Assembly (NCBI GenBank): GCA_045578845.1
Contig: JAZNLA010000050.1
Coordinates: forward strand, 1 to 49,649
DNA length: 49,649 bases
Origin: UMGS172 sp045578845
GTDB taxonomy: Bacteria; Bacillota; Clostridia; Oscillospirales; Acutalibacteraceae
Reading direction: 5' to 3'
Shown here: piece by piece, positions 33,960-42,813 of the stretch
How positions within the stretch are numbered: the first letter of the stretch is position 1
Layout: every line of letters starts with the position of its first letter
Position numbers and translations under genes: made by a program
The notes under the pieces: generated by a model
The model's input: the letters and a program-made list of their open reading frames with translations, nothing else
Database searches by the model: none
Told to the model about the DNA's origin: nothing

Positions 33960-34583
33960 ATGATAAGAACAGAGTTTAGAGAAGAAAAGTGGATATTTCC
34001 TTTTGTTGAATACACACCCATAAAGGATAAAAAACTACCGCTTATAATTCAACTGCACGGTGCAGGTGAACGCGGCGACGGCAAGGAAGACCTTATAAAG
34101 GTTGATAAATTGGGATTTTCAAATTTAATAAAGAACACCGATGCCGAATGCCGTTTTATTATGCCGCAGTGTCAAAACGGCACATTTTGGGCGGCAAAGG
34201 TCGAGTCTATAATTAAATTTATCGAGCAAATAAAGGCGGAATTTCCGACCGATGAAACACGAATTTATTTGACCGGTCCCAGTATGGGCGGTTTCGGCAC
34301 ATGGTACACTGCCATGGCTGTTCCCGATATGTTTGCCGCTATTGCACCCGTTTGTGGCGGCGGTATGGATTGGAATGCAAGGGTTTTAAAGATGCCGATT
34401 TGGACATTCCACGGTAATTCCGACAACGTAGTAAATCCCGCGTACACCGAAATGATGGTTGCGTCGCTCAAAAAGGCGGGTGCCGATGTGACCTATACAA
34501 AACTTGAAAATATCGGTCATAATGCATGGGATTACGCCTATACCAAAGAATTACTTGATTGGTTGCTTTCAAAACACAAATAA
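33960..34583 (+). CDS. Alpha/beta hydrolase (prolyl-oligopeptidase/esterase type)
   Basis: The 207-residue single-domain alpha/beta hydrolase has LIIQLHGAGERGD (oxyanion strand), nucleophile Ser108 in GPSMGG, Asp155 in HGNSDNVV and His187 in IGHNAWD. It has no signal peptide, so it is cytosolic. The short, lid-less form resembles feruloyl-esterase- or PHB-depolymerase-like carboxylesterases. The substrate is not evident. It is monocistronic, with an AAAGAGG site and a terminator that doubles for the convergent gene. Confidence 0.9.
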   Translation: MIRTEFREEKWIFPFVEYTPIKDKKLPLIIQLHGAGERGDGKEDLIKVDKLGFSNLIKNTDAECRFIMPQCQNGTFWAAKVESIIKFIEQIKAEFPTDETRIYLTGPSMGGFGTWYTAMAVPDMFAAIAPVCGGGMDWNARVLKMPIWTFHGNSDNVVNPAYTEMMVASLKKAGADVTYTKLENIGHNAWDYAYTKELLDWLLSKHK

Positions 34584-34585
34584 CA

Positions 34586-34616
34586 AAAATGACCTAAGTT
34601 TAACTTAGGTCATTTT
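34586..34616. terminator. Shared bidirectional terminator
   Basis: A perfect 15-bp palindrome (34586-34600 with 34602-34616). The - strand gene's stop codon lies inside the stem, so its last codons form one arm. Confidence 0.88.
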
Positions 34617-35910
34617 GTGCGTTATAAGGATATTTATACTTTGTAGCGGTGCAGTCGGGCACCTTTAAACAACTGTTTTGAAATTCCGGTGTATGCGACT
34701 CTATCGCGTACATCTCAGCAGAGGTCAAATTCATATGTGTATGAATTACTATATCTAAATTAGATGGGTCGTCCCATGTTACGTCAACCTGATACCACTC
34801 ACCGTCAATCAAAACTACATTCCACATATGGTTTGAACTTGAAACCTGATTAGCGTTTATGCCCACCTCATAACAAAGATACTGAAACGCCTTAGTGTAT
34901 GCCTCGCAAACACCCTTGTTATTGATAAAAGCACCTAAAACACTAAACGCAGGTTTTAAAACATCAGTACCGTTTACATATCGGTGGGTTGCCGCATCAT
35001 GGTCATACTGCATACTTCCCGCCAAGTAATCGTGTATAAAAAGTTCTTTTTCGTAATCGGTAGCAGTAATACTTATGGTTGAAACGATTTCTTTTACCTT
35101 GTTTTCAACCTCGGTACGCTGAGCGGCTATTTTAGAGCGGTCGGCAGTAACAGTGCCTTCCATGTTGTCGTTTACACTGCCGTCGGTGTAAAGTAAATAG
35201 CAGGTGGCTAAATGCTCGGGAGAGTTATAATATGTAAATCCAAACTGCCTTGCCAACCAGAAATATTGAGGAAAATCGGCTGTGAAACGCTTAATGACCG
35301 ACGTCGCCTCCGCCATGGTAAAGCCCAAGTCCTCAACATTTACCGAGTTTTGGTAAATATTTGCCGCCGTTTTTATCCTCAAATAAAGCGTCTTCTCTTT
35401 GTCTGTCATTTGACTGAATTGATAATACTTGTCCTCTGCCAATTTAGTATGTATTTGGTTTTCGGTCGGCGGTATTACAGGTTCACCATTAGGCTCTTGG
35501 TCGGGTATATCTGCAACCGGCGGTGGCGGAGGAAGCGTAGGTGTAGGATTGGAATTGGAATCGGGATTGGGATTGGGTGTAGGAATAGGTGTAGGATTAG
35601 GTGTGGGTGTAGGGATTTGACCAATACCGTCACCGCTTTGATTATTACTTTCTTTACCGCTTTGGTTGGCACTTGACTCTTCGCTGCTTACAGTACTGTT
35701 TGTTCCGCTACTTTGTACATCAGAAGTTCCTGTTTGTTCTAAAATACTTGAGATATTATTATCCTCACTGACCGCTGAACTCTGGGAAACCGTACCTGTA
35801 GACGTAGACTGATTTCTCTTTATAACCCATTTAAACCGACATGAACATAATATAAAAACAAGCAGTACCGCAGACATAATCAAGCCGACTGCTCTTTTAA
35901 AAGTGGTCAT
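34600..35910 (-). CDS. Secreted lipoprotein with transglutaminase-like domain
   Basis: The 436-residue protein has a signal peptide ending in a lipobox-like LLVFILCSC (Cys22 or Cys24), then a Ser/Thr/Asn-rich and Pro-rich (TPTPNPTPIP) linker to about residue 150. A helical domain follows, then a transglutaminase-like domain with Cys335 in NKGVCEAY, His361 in NHMWNVV and Asp376 in VDVTWDD. These suggest a cell-surface peptidase or cross-linking enzyme; the target is unknown. The start has a GGGAG site. Confidence 0.88.
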   Translation of the reverse strand: MTTFKRAVGLIMSAVLLVFILCSCRFKWVIKRNQSTSTGTVSQSSAVSEDNNISSILEQTGTSDVQSSGTNSTVSSEESSANQSGKESNNQSGDGIGQIPTPTPNPTPIPTPNPNPDSNSNPTPTLPPPPPVADIPDQEPNGEPVIPPTENQIHTKLAEDKYYQFSQMTDKEKTLYLRIKTAANIYQNSVNVEDLGFTMAEATSVIKRFTADFPQYFWLARQFGFTYYNSPEHLATCYLLYTDGSVNDNMEGTVTADRSKIAAQRTEVENKVKEIVSTISITATDYEKELFIHDYLAGSMQYDHDAATHRYVNGTDVLKPAFSVLGAFINNKGVCEAYTKAFQYLCYEVGINANQVSSSNHMWNVVLIDGEWYQVDVTWDDPSNLDIVIHTHMNLTSAEMYAIESHTPEFQNSCLKVPDCTATKYKYPYNAQNDLS

Positions 35911-36000
35911 TACATCTTCTCCCGTAACTTTTCTGCCCTTATTCTAACACATTTAAAAAGAAAAGCAACCGGTAATTATTGTTTTTTGCAAAATTTTTAA

Positions 36001-36044
36001 TTTTAAAAAACGCCACGCTGATATTTTAAGCGTGACGTTTTTTT
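36001..36044 (-). terminator. Terminator of the S1-domain gene
   Basis: On the - strand a 12-bp stem with one mismatch (36029-36040 with 36008-36019) is followed by TTTTTTAAAA. Confidence 0.85.
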
Positions 36045-36111
36045 GTAGGTTTATGAACTATGGCTACAACTGGCTTTTTTAGGTAAATTTTTTTCTTTAG
36101 TAATGACTTTT

Positions 36112-37038
36112 TTATATAAACCTTGACTCTACACACCTGTTTGACACCTCCGGCGAATACCGCCAACTGTCAATATGGGTGCCGTTTATATAATATTTAG
36201 GCGGTGACATTTCGGCTGTTGGCTCGAATGAATCTATAATTATAAGTTTTACCTTCATTTTTTCAGGCAGTATACTTTTTATATAAACGCTCGCCTGCTC
36301 GCCAACCTTTACTCCCGATTTGCTTTCGGCGAGTCCCGCTAAATTAGGCAAAAGTTCGACAAATATACCGTAGGTTTCAACCGAACGTACCATGCCCGAT
36401 ACCGTTTCGCCCGTACTGAAACAATCGGCATTTTCCTGCCATGTTCCGAGCAGTTCTTTCATAGACAGTGTGATTTTGCCGTTTTCTTTAGATTTTATAA
36501 CCGCTTTTATACAGTCGCCCGCCTTAAAGCGGTCGGCGGGATGTGAAATACGGGAAACCGAGATGGAGTCTATAGGCAAAAGTGCAATAAGCCCGCAACC
36601 TATATCACAAAAAGCACCAAAACTTTCTAAATGTGTAACCCTCGCGTCAACTATATCTCCAACCGCAAGACCTCTTATGTACTCATTCAGACACTGTTGC
36701 TGTGCGTTTCTGCGTGACAGCAAAGCCACTCGGTTGCCCTTACCGTCGCGGGTAAAACCCTCAACCGTAAAACACACTGCCTTGCCGACTCGAGATATAA
36801 GTGCTATATCCCGCACTGTGCCCTCGGCAATACCTATAGCACCGTCATTTCGCGGGATTACACCCTTTATCTCTCCCAAATTGACAATAAGGTTATGACC
36901 TGCATCACACCCTGTGGCAAATCCTTCTAAAATTTCACCTTTTGCCGCTGCTTCGGAAAGTGTGGTGACACTTAAAATCGCCCTTTTATTATGTTCCAAT
37001 CCCAATAACCCGCCCTCAGGCAAAAATTTCGTCTGCAT
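36112..37038 (-). CDS. S1 RNA-binding domain protein
   Basis: The 308-residue protein carries several S1-type OB-folds: VDARVTHLESFGAFCDIGCGLIALLPIDSIS (about 130-160), a following SISRISHPADRFKAGD/GKITLSMKELLG pair, and a third, VSGMVRSVETYGIFVELLPNLAGL (about 215-240). It resembles the short S1-like proteins of Clostridia that are annotated as ribosomal protein S1, but it is shorter than S1 and probably acts as a general RNA-binding factor. It is transcribed away from the phage-head operon, with which it shares an intergenic region. Confidence 0.85.
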   Translation of the reverse strand: MQTKFLPEGGLLGLEHNKRAILSVTTLSEAAAKGEILEGFATGCDAGHNLIVNLGEIKGVIPRNDGAIGIAEGTVRDIALISRVGKAVCFTVEGFTRDGKGNRVALLSRRNAQQQCLNEYIRGLAVGDIVDARVTHLESFGAFCDIGCGLIALLPIDSISVSRISHPADRFKAGDCIKAVIKSKENGKITLSMKELLGTWQENADCFSTGETVSGMVRSVETYGIFVELLPNLAGLAESKSGVKVGEQASVYIKSILPEKMKVKLIIIDSFEPTAEMSPPKYYINGTHIDSWRYSPEVSNRCVESRFI

Positions 37039-37127
37039 CTTTATCTACCTCTCTTTAGTTTTACAAGTCCAATAAATTTATATGCCGACAAACACCAAAA
37101 CTTAACCTAATTCAAAAAAACATTATT

Positions 37128-37172
37128 TGTTGCACCGTTGTTTTAGTGTTTTGTGCAACAGTCATTTTTTTT
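37128..37172 (+). promoter_or_regulatory. Attenuator-like hairpin in the leader of the phage-head operon
   Basis: An 8-bp inverted repeat (37128-37135 with 37153-37160) and a run of eight T (37165-37172) stand 28 bases before the terS start. Nothing on the + strand upstream needs terminating, because the S1 gene is divergent. The site may therefore act as an attenuator or operator of the head genes. Confidence 0.5.
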
Positions 37173-37200
37173 GGGCGGTTAATTGAAAGGGGTTTTTATT

Positions 37201-37680
37201 ATGCCACTAACCGAAAAAGAAAAAGATTTTTGCAAACTGTATGCAAGACTTGGAAACCACCGCGAAGCCGCTGCAAAATCGGGCTATGCTTTCCCCGAAA
37301 AAGCGGGTGCGAGATTGCTCGGCAAAGTTGCAGTTATCGACCAAATTGAACATGAGCGGGAAACTTTAAGCCGTATAGCAGACGCGGCAGACGGGCTACG
37401 CCGACTCAGTTTCGGGTCGGTAGCCGATGCCGTAAAACTTTTATTTTCGGGCTCTGAAATATCCGATATAGAGTCGCTTGACCTTTATATGGTTTCAGAA
37501 ATAAAGTTTTCAAAAAGCGGCGGGGTTGAAATAAAGTTTTTCGACCGTCTTAAAGCCTTGCAGGCACTGAGCGAAATTTCGGGTGCCGAAATAGGCGGCA
37601 CAGCACCTTTTATAGATGCCATTTATAAAGGTGCCGCCGCCATAAACTCACCTGACCGAGGCAGTGACGATGAACTTTAA
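37201..37680 (+). CDS. terS: Phage terminase small subunit
   Basis: The 159-residue DNA-recognition subunit opens with PLTEKEKDFCKLYARLGNHREAAAKSGY, an HTH typical of terminase small subunits. The start is the ATG at 37201 with AAAGGGG upstream; the TTG six codons before overlaps that site. It selects the DNA to be packaged and hands it to TerL. Its 3' end overlaps terL by 11 bases. Confidence 0.88.
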   Translation: MPLTEKEKDFCKLYARLGNHREAAAKSGYAFPEKAGARLLGKVAVIDQIEHERETLSRIADAADGLRRLSFGSVADAVKLLFSGSEISDIESLDLYMVSEIKFSKSGGVEIKFFDRLKALQALSEISGAEIGGTAPFIDAIYKGAAAINSPDRGSDDEL

Positions 37681-38920
37681 ACCCTTTTCAAAAAAGCAAC
37701 TCACGACACTTTGCTGGTGGTCAAACGGCAGTCCTTACAAAGAATGCGACGCTATTATTTGTGACGGTGCCGTTCGCAGCGGCAAATCGCTGTGTATGTT
37801 CGTTTCATTCGTTTCGTGGGCAATGAGCAATTTTAATGACTGTTCATTCGCTGTTTGCGGAAGAACAGCGTCGTCGGTAAGGCGTAACCTTTTATCACCT
37901 TACCTGCCCGTCCTTATGCAGTTGGGATTTTTGGTTGATTTCAAAATCTCAAGCGGAAAACTGACCGTAAAAGGGAACGGCACCAAAAACACCTTTTGGA
38001 TTTTCGGCGGAAAAGACGAGGCATCGGCTTCACTTATACAAGGCATGACACTTGCAGGTGTTATGTTTGACGAGGTCGCCCTTATGCCCCGTTCATTTGT
38101 CGAACAAGCCTTGGCAAGGTGTTCAGTGGACGGCTCGAAATTCTGGTTTAACTGCAACCCTTCCAATCCGTCACATTGGTTTTATACCGAGTGGATTAAA
38201 AGAGCAAAAGACAAAAACGCTCTTTACCTTCACTTTGCCATGCGTGAAAATCCATCGCTTTCAAAACAGATGTTGGAAAGATACGAGAATATGTATTCGG
38301 GTGCTTTCTACGAACGTTTTGTAAAAGGGCGTTGGGTTGCCGCAGACGGTATCGTCTACCCTATGTTCGGGGAACAGTGTATGGCCGACTGTCCTACACA
38401 GTGTACGGGATATTATATCTCGGTTGATTACGGCACTGTAAACCCGGCTTCAATGGGACTTTGGGGATACTCAGGCGGCGTATGGTACAGACTTCGCGAA
38501 TACTACTATTCGTCAAAAAGAGAGGGTATGCAAAAGACCGACGAGGAATACTACGCACAACTTAAAAAATTAGCGGGAAATTTAAAAATTTCAGCCGTTA
38601 TATGCGACCCTTCTGCGGCGTCATTCATTACCGCAATACGAAGACACGGTGAATTTAAGGTTATACCTGCCAAAAATGATGTCTTGGACGGCATAAGAAG
38701 GGTGTCAGAGGTTTTAAAGTCGGGCAAAATCAAGATTTGCCGCGGTTGTGTTGATGCAGTACGTGAATTTTCACTCTACTGTTGGGACGAATCGGCAGCA
38801 AAGGACTGCCCGATAAAGGAAAACGACCATGCAATGGATGACATCCGCTATTTTGTTTCCACCGTAATGTACTCTCAAAAATCGGCAAGTGTCGTGGTTG
38901 CCGCAAAAAGAGATTTATAA
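37670..38920 (+). CDS. terL: Phage terminase large subunit
   Basis: The 416-residue packaging motor and nuclease carries Walker A GAVRSGKS (33-40), Walker B MFDEVAL, and coupling elements around WFNCNPSNPSHWFYTEW. The C-terminal RNase-H-like nuclease has acidic residues in ISVDYGTVNP, AVICDPSAA and NDHAMDDIRYF. All key residues are present, so the enzyme appears active. The family is of the PBSX type. The ATG at 37670 has GAGG upstream; a GTG two codons earlier is less likely. Confidence 0.95.
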   Translation: MNFKPFSKKQLTTLCWWSNGSPYKECDAIICDGAVRSGKSLCMFVSFVSWAMSNFNDCSFAVCGRTASSVRRNLLSPYLPVLMQLGFLVDFKISSGKLTVKGNGTKNTFWIFGGKDEASASLIQGMTLAGVMFDEVALMPRSFVEQALARCSVDGSKFWFNCNPSNPSHWFYTEWIKRAKDKNALYLHFAMRENPSLSKQMLERYENMYSGAFYERFVKGRWVAADGIVYPMFGEQCMADCPTQCTGYYISVDYGTVNPASMGLWGYSGGVWYRLREYYYSSKREGMQKTDEEYYAQLKKLAGNLKISAVICDPSAASFITAIRRHGEFKVIPAKNDVLDGIRRVSEVLKSGKIKICRGCVDAVREFSLYCWDESAAKDCPIKENDHAMDDIRYFVSTVMYSQKSASVVVAAKRDL

Positions 38921-38940
38921 AAATCTCGGAAAGGAAAAAG

Positions 38941-40083
38941 ATGGGCAAGAAGAAAATAAATAATACTAAATCTTCTCTTTCGGCAACGGTGCAAACCGCA
39001 CGAAGCAAAAGCCACCCGTTCGGCATTATCGACCGTCATATAAGGCTTACAAAACCCGAATTCGGGGTTTACGATGCCATTCGCGAAGCAATGCCTATTG
39101 TTGATGCCGCAATAATCAAGATAATCCGTTTAGTCGGCGGATTTAAGGTTGAGTGCAGTAACAAAGAAACGGAAGAGGAAATTAACGAATTTTTAAATAC
39201 GGTGCCGTCAGGCCCCTGCTCTAAAGGTATTGACGCGTTTTTATCCTCGTTTCTTGACAGCCTTATTATGTACGGTATTGCAGTCGGCGAAATTGCTGTA
39301 TCGAAAAATACAAGCAGAGTTCAAGGGCTTTACAATGCACCCTTAGACGGGCTGTTTATTGATACCGAATCGGCACCTTTCGACTGTTTGATTTCAGTGC
39401 GTGACGGAAGCACTGTGACGCCTGTAAACCACCCCGAAAGACTGCTTATTTCCGTTCTTAATTCCACAGCCGCTCACCCCGAAGGCAGGTCAATGCTACA
39501 CGGACTTTCGTTTGTCACCTCAATACTGCTTAAAATTTTTGACAGTATCGGTAACAACTTTGAAAGAATAGGCAATCTGCGTTATGCAGTGACCTATAAA
39601 CCCACCGACGGCATTGACGCCGGTTTCGGTACTGACCGTGCCGCCGAAATTGCCAAAGAATGGTCGGCGGCAATGAGCGACAAAGACGGAATAAGAGATT
39701 TTGTCGCCGTAGGCGATGTTGAAATCAAGGTTATAGGTGCCGACAACCAAGAACTGTCAAGCGAAATTCCGGTCAGGCAGTTGCTTGAACAGATTGTTGC
39801 AAAAACCGGTATTCCGCCGTTTTTACTCGGTCTTTCATGGTCAAGCACCGAGCGTATGTCGGAACAACAGATTGATATTTTGACCACCGAACTTGAACAT
39901 TTTCGCCGTATTTTAGAGCCATGCATACTCAAAATCTGCAATTTATGGGCTTTAGGCGAAGGCTATTCGCCCGAATTTTCAATCGTTTGGGATACAATCA
40001 GCCTCAAAGATGAGGTTGAGCCGGCAAGAGCACGTTTGCTTAATGCACAGGCAGAAAGCCTTGAAAGAAAGGAGGAAGCATAA
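38941..40083 (+). CDS. Phage portal protein
   Basis: The 380-residue protein has the portal core (LIMYGIAVGEIAV, then TGIPPFLLGLSWSSTERMSEQQ in the C-terminal half). It forms the dodecameric DNA gate at the capsid vertex and docks TerL. A GGAAAGG site precedes the ATG. The next start codon (40084) follows directly on its stop. Confidence 0.92.
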   Translation: MGKKKINNTKSSLSATVQTARSKSHPFGIIDRHIRLTKPEFGVYDAIREAMPIVDAAIIKIIRLVGGFKVECSNKETEEEINEFLNTVPSGPCSKGIDAFLSSFLDSLIMYGIAVGEIAVSKNTSRVQGLYNAPLDGLFIDTESAPFDCLISVRDGSTVTPVNHPERLLISVLNSTAAHPEGRSMLHGLSFVTSILLKIFDSIGNNFERIGNLRYAVTYKPTDGIDAGFGTDRAAEIAKEWSAAMSDKDGIRDFVAVGDVEIKVIGADNQELSSEIPVRQLLEQIVAKTGIPPFLLGLSWSSTERMSEQQIDILTTELEHFRRILEPCILKICNLWALGEGYSPEFSIVWDTISLKDEVEPARARLLNAQAESLERKEEA

Positions 40084-41046
40084 ATGGATAAAGGATGTAT
40101 CGGTTCGTTTGGCGTGCCAGATAAAACCGAACTTGCCGAGATAAACAAATTTACCCGCCGTAATTTTTCGGCTGACGAAGTATACGCTTTTTCGGTTGTG
40201 CTTTGCGACAACGAGGTTGACCGCGATTTTGAACGTTTTAGCGACGAGTCGCTCGAAAAGTTAAGCCTTATGTTTTACGGTAAAACGGGTATTTTCGACC
40301 ACTCGCACAAAACCGAAAATCAATGTGCAAGAATTTTTCACTGCAACGTTGAAACGGTTGAAGGCAAAACCAACAGTTTGGGCGAGCCTTACAAAAAACT
40401 TTTCGCAAGGGCGTATATGCCTAAATCAAACCGCACCGAGGAACTTATTTTGGAGATTGACGCAGGCATAAAAAAAGAGGTCAGTGTCGGTTGTTCCATG
40501 GGGCGTTCGGTCTGTTCCGTTTGCGGAGAAAGTTTTGGCAAATGCAACCACCAAAAAGGAAAATACTACAAAGTATCGGGCGTTAAAACTCTTTGCTACT
40601 ATAACCTTTTGGATCCAAAAGATGCCTACGAATGGTCGTTTGTTGCGGTGCCTGCACAAAGGCAGGCAGGAGTAGTTAAAAACTATACTACAGAGGAAAT
40701 CGACATTGACGGCATTTTAAAATCGGCAGAAAAAGGCAAGGTGACACTGACTGCCGCCGAGGCCCATAGGTTGTCGGAAAATCTTAAAGAGTTAAAGAGG
40801 CAAGCCTATAACGCAGGGCAGTTTTTAAAGGCTAAACGCCTTGAAATCGTCAAAAAAATTGCACCTGACTGCACCGACAGTGCCTCACTTATACTAAACG
40901 ATTTATTGGATTCTTTAGAACCTACAGAACTTTTTAAACTTTACCGCGAAACGGTGGAAAACGAACAACCCGCCGTGCCGCAACTTATGAAAAAGACAAA
41001 AAATTCAAAAAATAACAAAACACAAAACGACAGTTTTTTAATTTAA
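40084..41046 (+). CDS. Prohead maturation protease fused to a scaffold-like C-terminus
   Basis: The 320-residue HK97-type prohead protease has catalytic-site candidates His73 in IFDHSHKT and Ser134 in KKEVSVGCS. An inserted zinc-knuckle pattern CSVCGESFGKCNH follows. Residues from about 210 to 300 are Lys/Glu/Leu-rich and helical, as a scaffold or delta domain should be. It would direct capsid assembly and then cleave the scaffold. The start uses AGGAGG inside the portal's 3' end. Confidence 0.85.
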   Translation: MDKGCIGSFGVPDKTELAEINKFTRRNFSADEVYAFSVVLCDNEVDRDFERFSDESLEKLSLMFYGKTGIFDHSHKTENQCARIFHCNVETVEGKTNSLGEPYKKLFARAYMPKSNRTEELILEIDAGIKKEVSVGCSMGRSVCSVCGESFGKCNHQKGKYYKVSGVKTLCYYNLLDPKDAYEWSFVAVPAQRQAGVVKNYTTEEIDIDGILKSAEKGKVTLTAAEAHRLSENLKELKRQAYNAGQFLKAKRLEIVKKIAPDCTDSASLILNDLLDSLEPTELFKLYRETVENEQPAVPQLMKKTKNSKNNKTQNDSFLI

Positions 41047-41058
41047 GGAGGAAACAAA

Positions 41059-42066
41059 ATGAGTTTTGATAATATTACACTTGAAAAAGGCATGTATGCC
41101 AATCCCACAAAAAATTTCTCTGAAATCTTAGAGGAACTTGACCCTTCTGCCAACTATGTCGGCACCGAACTTGAAGGTCTTGACGCTTTCGGCAGACAGT
41201 TAAAAAGATTTGATATTAAGGTTTCGGGTGCAGGCTCTGACTCGATTTCTAAATTCTTTTCAACCTCACAGTCGGCAGCACTCTTCCCCGAATATATTTC
41301 CCGTGCGGTAAGACAAGGTATAGAGGAAGCCGATATGCTTTCCGACATTGTTGCCGCTACCACCCGCATTAACAGTCTTGATTACCGCACAATCGCTTCG
41401 GTGCCTACCGACGATGAATTGGAACTTGAATCTGTAAGCGAGGGTGACACCATTCCCGAAACAGTTGTAAGAACACAGGAAAACCTTGTTACACTTCACA
41501 AACGCGGCAGAATGTTGGTTGCTTCTTACGAGGCATTAAAGTTCCAAAAAATTGACCTTTTCTCGGTCACTTTACGCCAAATCGGTGCCCATATTGCCCG
41601 CACACAGTTTGCCGACGCCATCGGCGTTTTAGTAAACGGTGATGGAAACGAAAATGCCGCACCCGAAATTTCCGCTTTGACCGAAGGCACTCTTTCCTAC
41701 GGCGATTTGCTGGGCCTTTACAAGGAACTTGATCCTTACACCCTAAACCGTCTTATCATGTCACCTACTACCATGATGCAGGTTATGGAACTTGATGAGT
41801 TTAAAAACCCGCTTGCAGGCATTAACTTCCAAGGCACAGGTAAAGCCGGCAATCCTCTCGGTGCAAAACTTCTCCGTTCTTCCGCTGTTGCCGACGGTAA
41901 GATTATCGGTCTTGACAACACCTGTTCGCTCGAAAAGGTTATCGCCTCCGATGTATCGGTTGACTACGATAAACTCATAGACCGTCAACTTGAGAGAGCC
42001 GTTATAACCACCACCGCCGGTTTTGCAAAAATCTTTACCGATTCTTCGGCAGTTCTCTCAATTTAA
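41059..42066 (+). CDS. Major capsid protein, HK97 fold
   Basis: The 335-residue protein has an N-terminal arm (about 1-85), followed by the HK97-fold core beginning near FFSTSQSAALFPEYISRAVR. The signature stretch SVSEGDTIPETVVRTQENLV and the C-terminal A-domain (NRLIMSPTTMMQVMELDEF) match capsid proteins of Clostridia siphophages. The gene has a perfect TAAGGAGG site, the strongest of the module, as expected for a capsid gene. It is complete. Confidence 0.92.
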   Translation: MSFDNITLEKGMYANPTKNFSEILEELDPSANYVGTELEGLDAFGRQLKRFDIKVSGAGSDSISKFFSTSQSAALFPEYISRAVRQGIEEADMLSDIVAATTRINSLDYRTIASVPTDDELELESVSEGDTIPETVVRTQENLVTLHKRGRMLVASYEALKFQKIDLFSVTLRQIGAHIARTQFADAIGVLVNGDGNENAAPEISALTEGTLSYGDLLGLYKELDPYTLNRLIMSPTTMMQVMELDEFKNPLAGINFQGTGKAGNPLGAKLLRSSAVADGKIIGLDNTCSLEKVIASDVSVDYDKLIDRQLERAVITTTAGFAKIFTDSSAVLSI

Positions 42067-42076
42067 GGTAACTGCC

Positions 42077-42454
42077 ATGAGATGCAGTATCAATGTAGAC
42101 CGCGTAGTAGAGATGTATAAAGGGCTGGTCGATAAAATTGATAATCTGTCTGAAGCAAGGCTTTTTTGCCATACCGCCGCTGAAATTATTGCCCGTCGTA
42201 TTGTTCCCGAAAAATACAACATGCGGTATAACGACCAACTTTGTTTCGCCGCCGCAGCCATGGCAAACTACCGCAAGGCCTTAAAATCGGCTGCCGACGC
42301 ATCCGACCTTAAAGCCGGCGACATTACGGTCAAAGACTGCTCGAACACGGCGGTTATGTATTCCAAAGAATTATACGAAAACGCTATATCGGATATTGAT
42401 TTTATGTTAAAGCCCAAACGTTTCGCTTTCGTTTCTACAAAGGGTGACGAATAA
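42077..42454 (+). CDS. Head-tail connector-like protein
   Basis: The 125-residue, mostly helical protein (MRCSINVDRVVEMYKGLVDK start) lies immediately after the capsid gene, where phages carry the head-tail adaptor. The ATG at 42077 has TAAGG upstream; an in-frame extension into the capsid gene is rejected. No sequence signature was recognised; the call is from position and size. Confidence 0.65.
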   Translation: MRCSINVDRVVEMYKGLVDKIDNLSEARLFCHTAAEIIARRIVPEKYNMRYNDQLCFAAAAMANYRKALKSAADASDLKAGDITVKDCSNTAVMYSKELYENAISDIDFMLKPKRFAFVSTKGDE

Positions 42455-42813
42455 TGAAAAAATTTCAAAAAAGCGTTAAAAAACTGCTGTCTGTTGCGGG
42501 CAAACCGATAAGAATTACCTGCGGCAACTCGGACAAACAGGTCACCGCTATTATTCAGCCTATGAGATACAAAAACAAAATGTATCTTTCTATGGGGCGA
42601 AATCATTTGGGATTTAACGATAACGAATGTTTCCTATATATAGGTCCACCGGATTTTGATTTCAGCGAAACCTCAGAACGCACCGTTATTGAAGACGGTG
42701 AGCGGTCATATAATGTTTCGCGTGCCGACAAAATTTCTTTAGGAAGTGAAACCTTATATATTTGGGCAGTGCTTACTCTTAGAATTAAGGAGGGTTCTTA
42801 TGACCTCGGTTGA
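42454..42813 (+). CDS. Head-tail joining/stopper-like protein
   Basis: The 119-residue protein begins at an ATG that overlaps the stop of the previous gene (TAATG). Features such as KPIRITCG, TAIIQPMRYKNKMYLSMG and DNECFLYIGPPDFDF suggest a small beta-barrel of the neck/stopper type. Position and length support it; there is no clear family signature. Confidence 0.65.
   Translation: MKKFQKSVKKLLSVAGKPIRITCGNSDKQVTAIIQPMRYKNKMYLSMGRNHLGFNDNECFLYIGPPDFDFSETSERTVIEDGERSYNVSRADKISLGSETLYIWAVLTLRIKEGSYDLG

Noticed and set aside
35429..35676. Gly-rich and Ile-rich ORFs on the + strand inside the transglutaminase lipoprotein
   Set aside because: They are antisense readings of the PNPTP-type linker of the real gene on the - strand; there is no ribosome site and composition is low-complexity.
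37146..37349. A + strand ORF overlapping the start of terS in another frame
   Set aside because: It begins inside the hairpin leader, has no ribosome site and is a shadow of terS.
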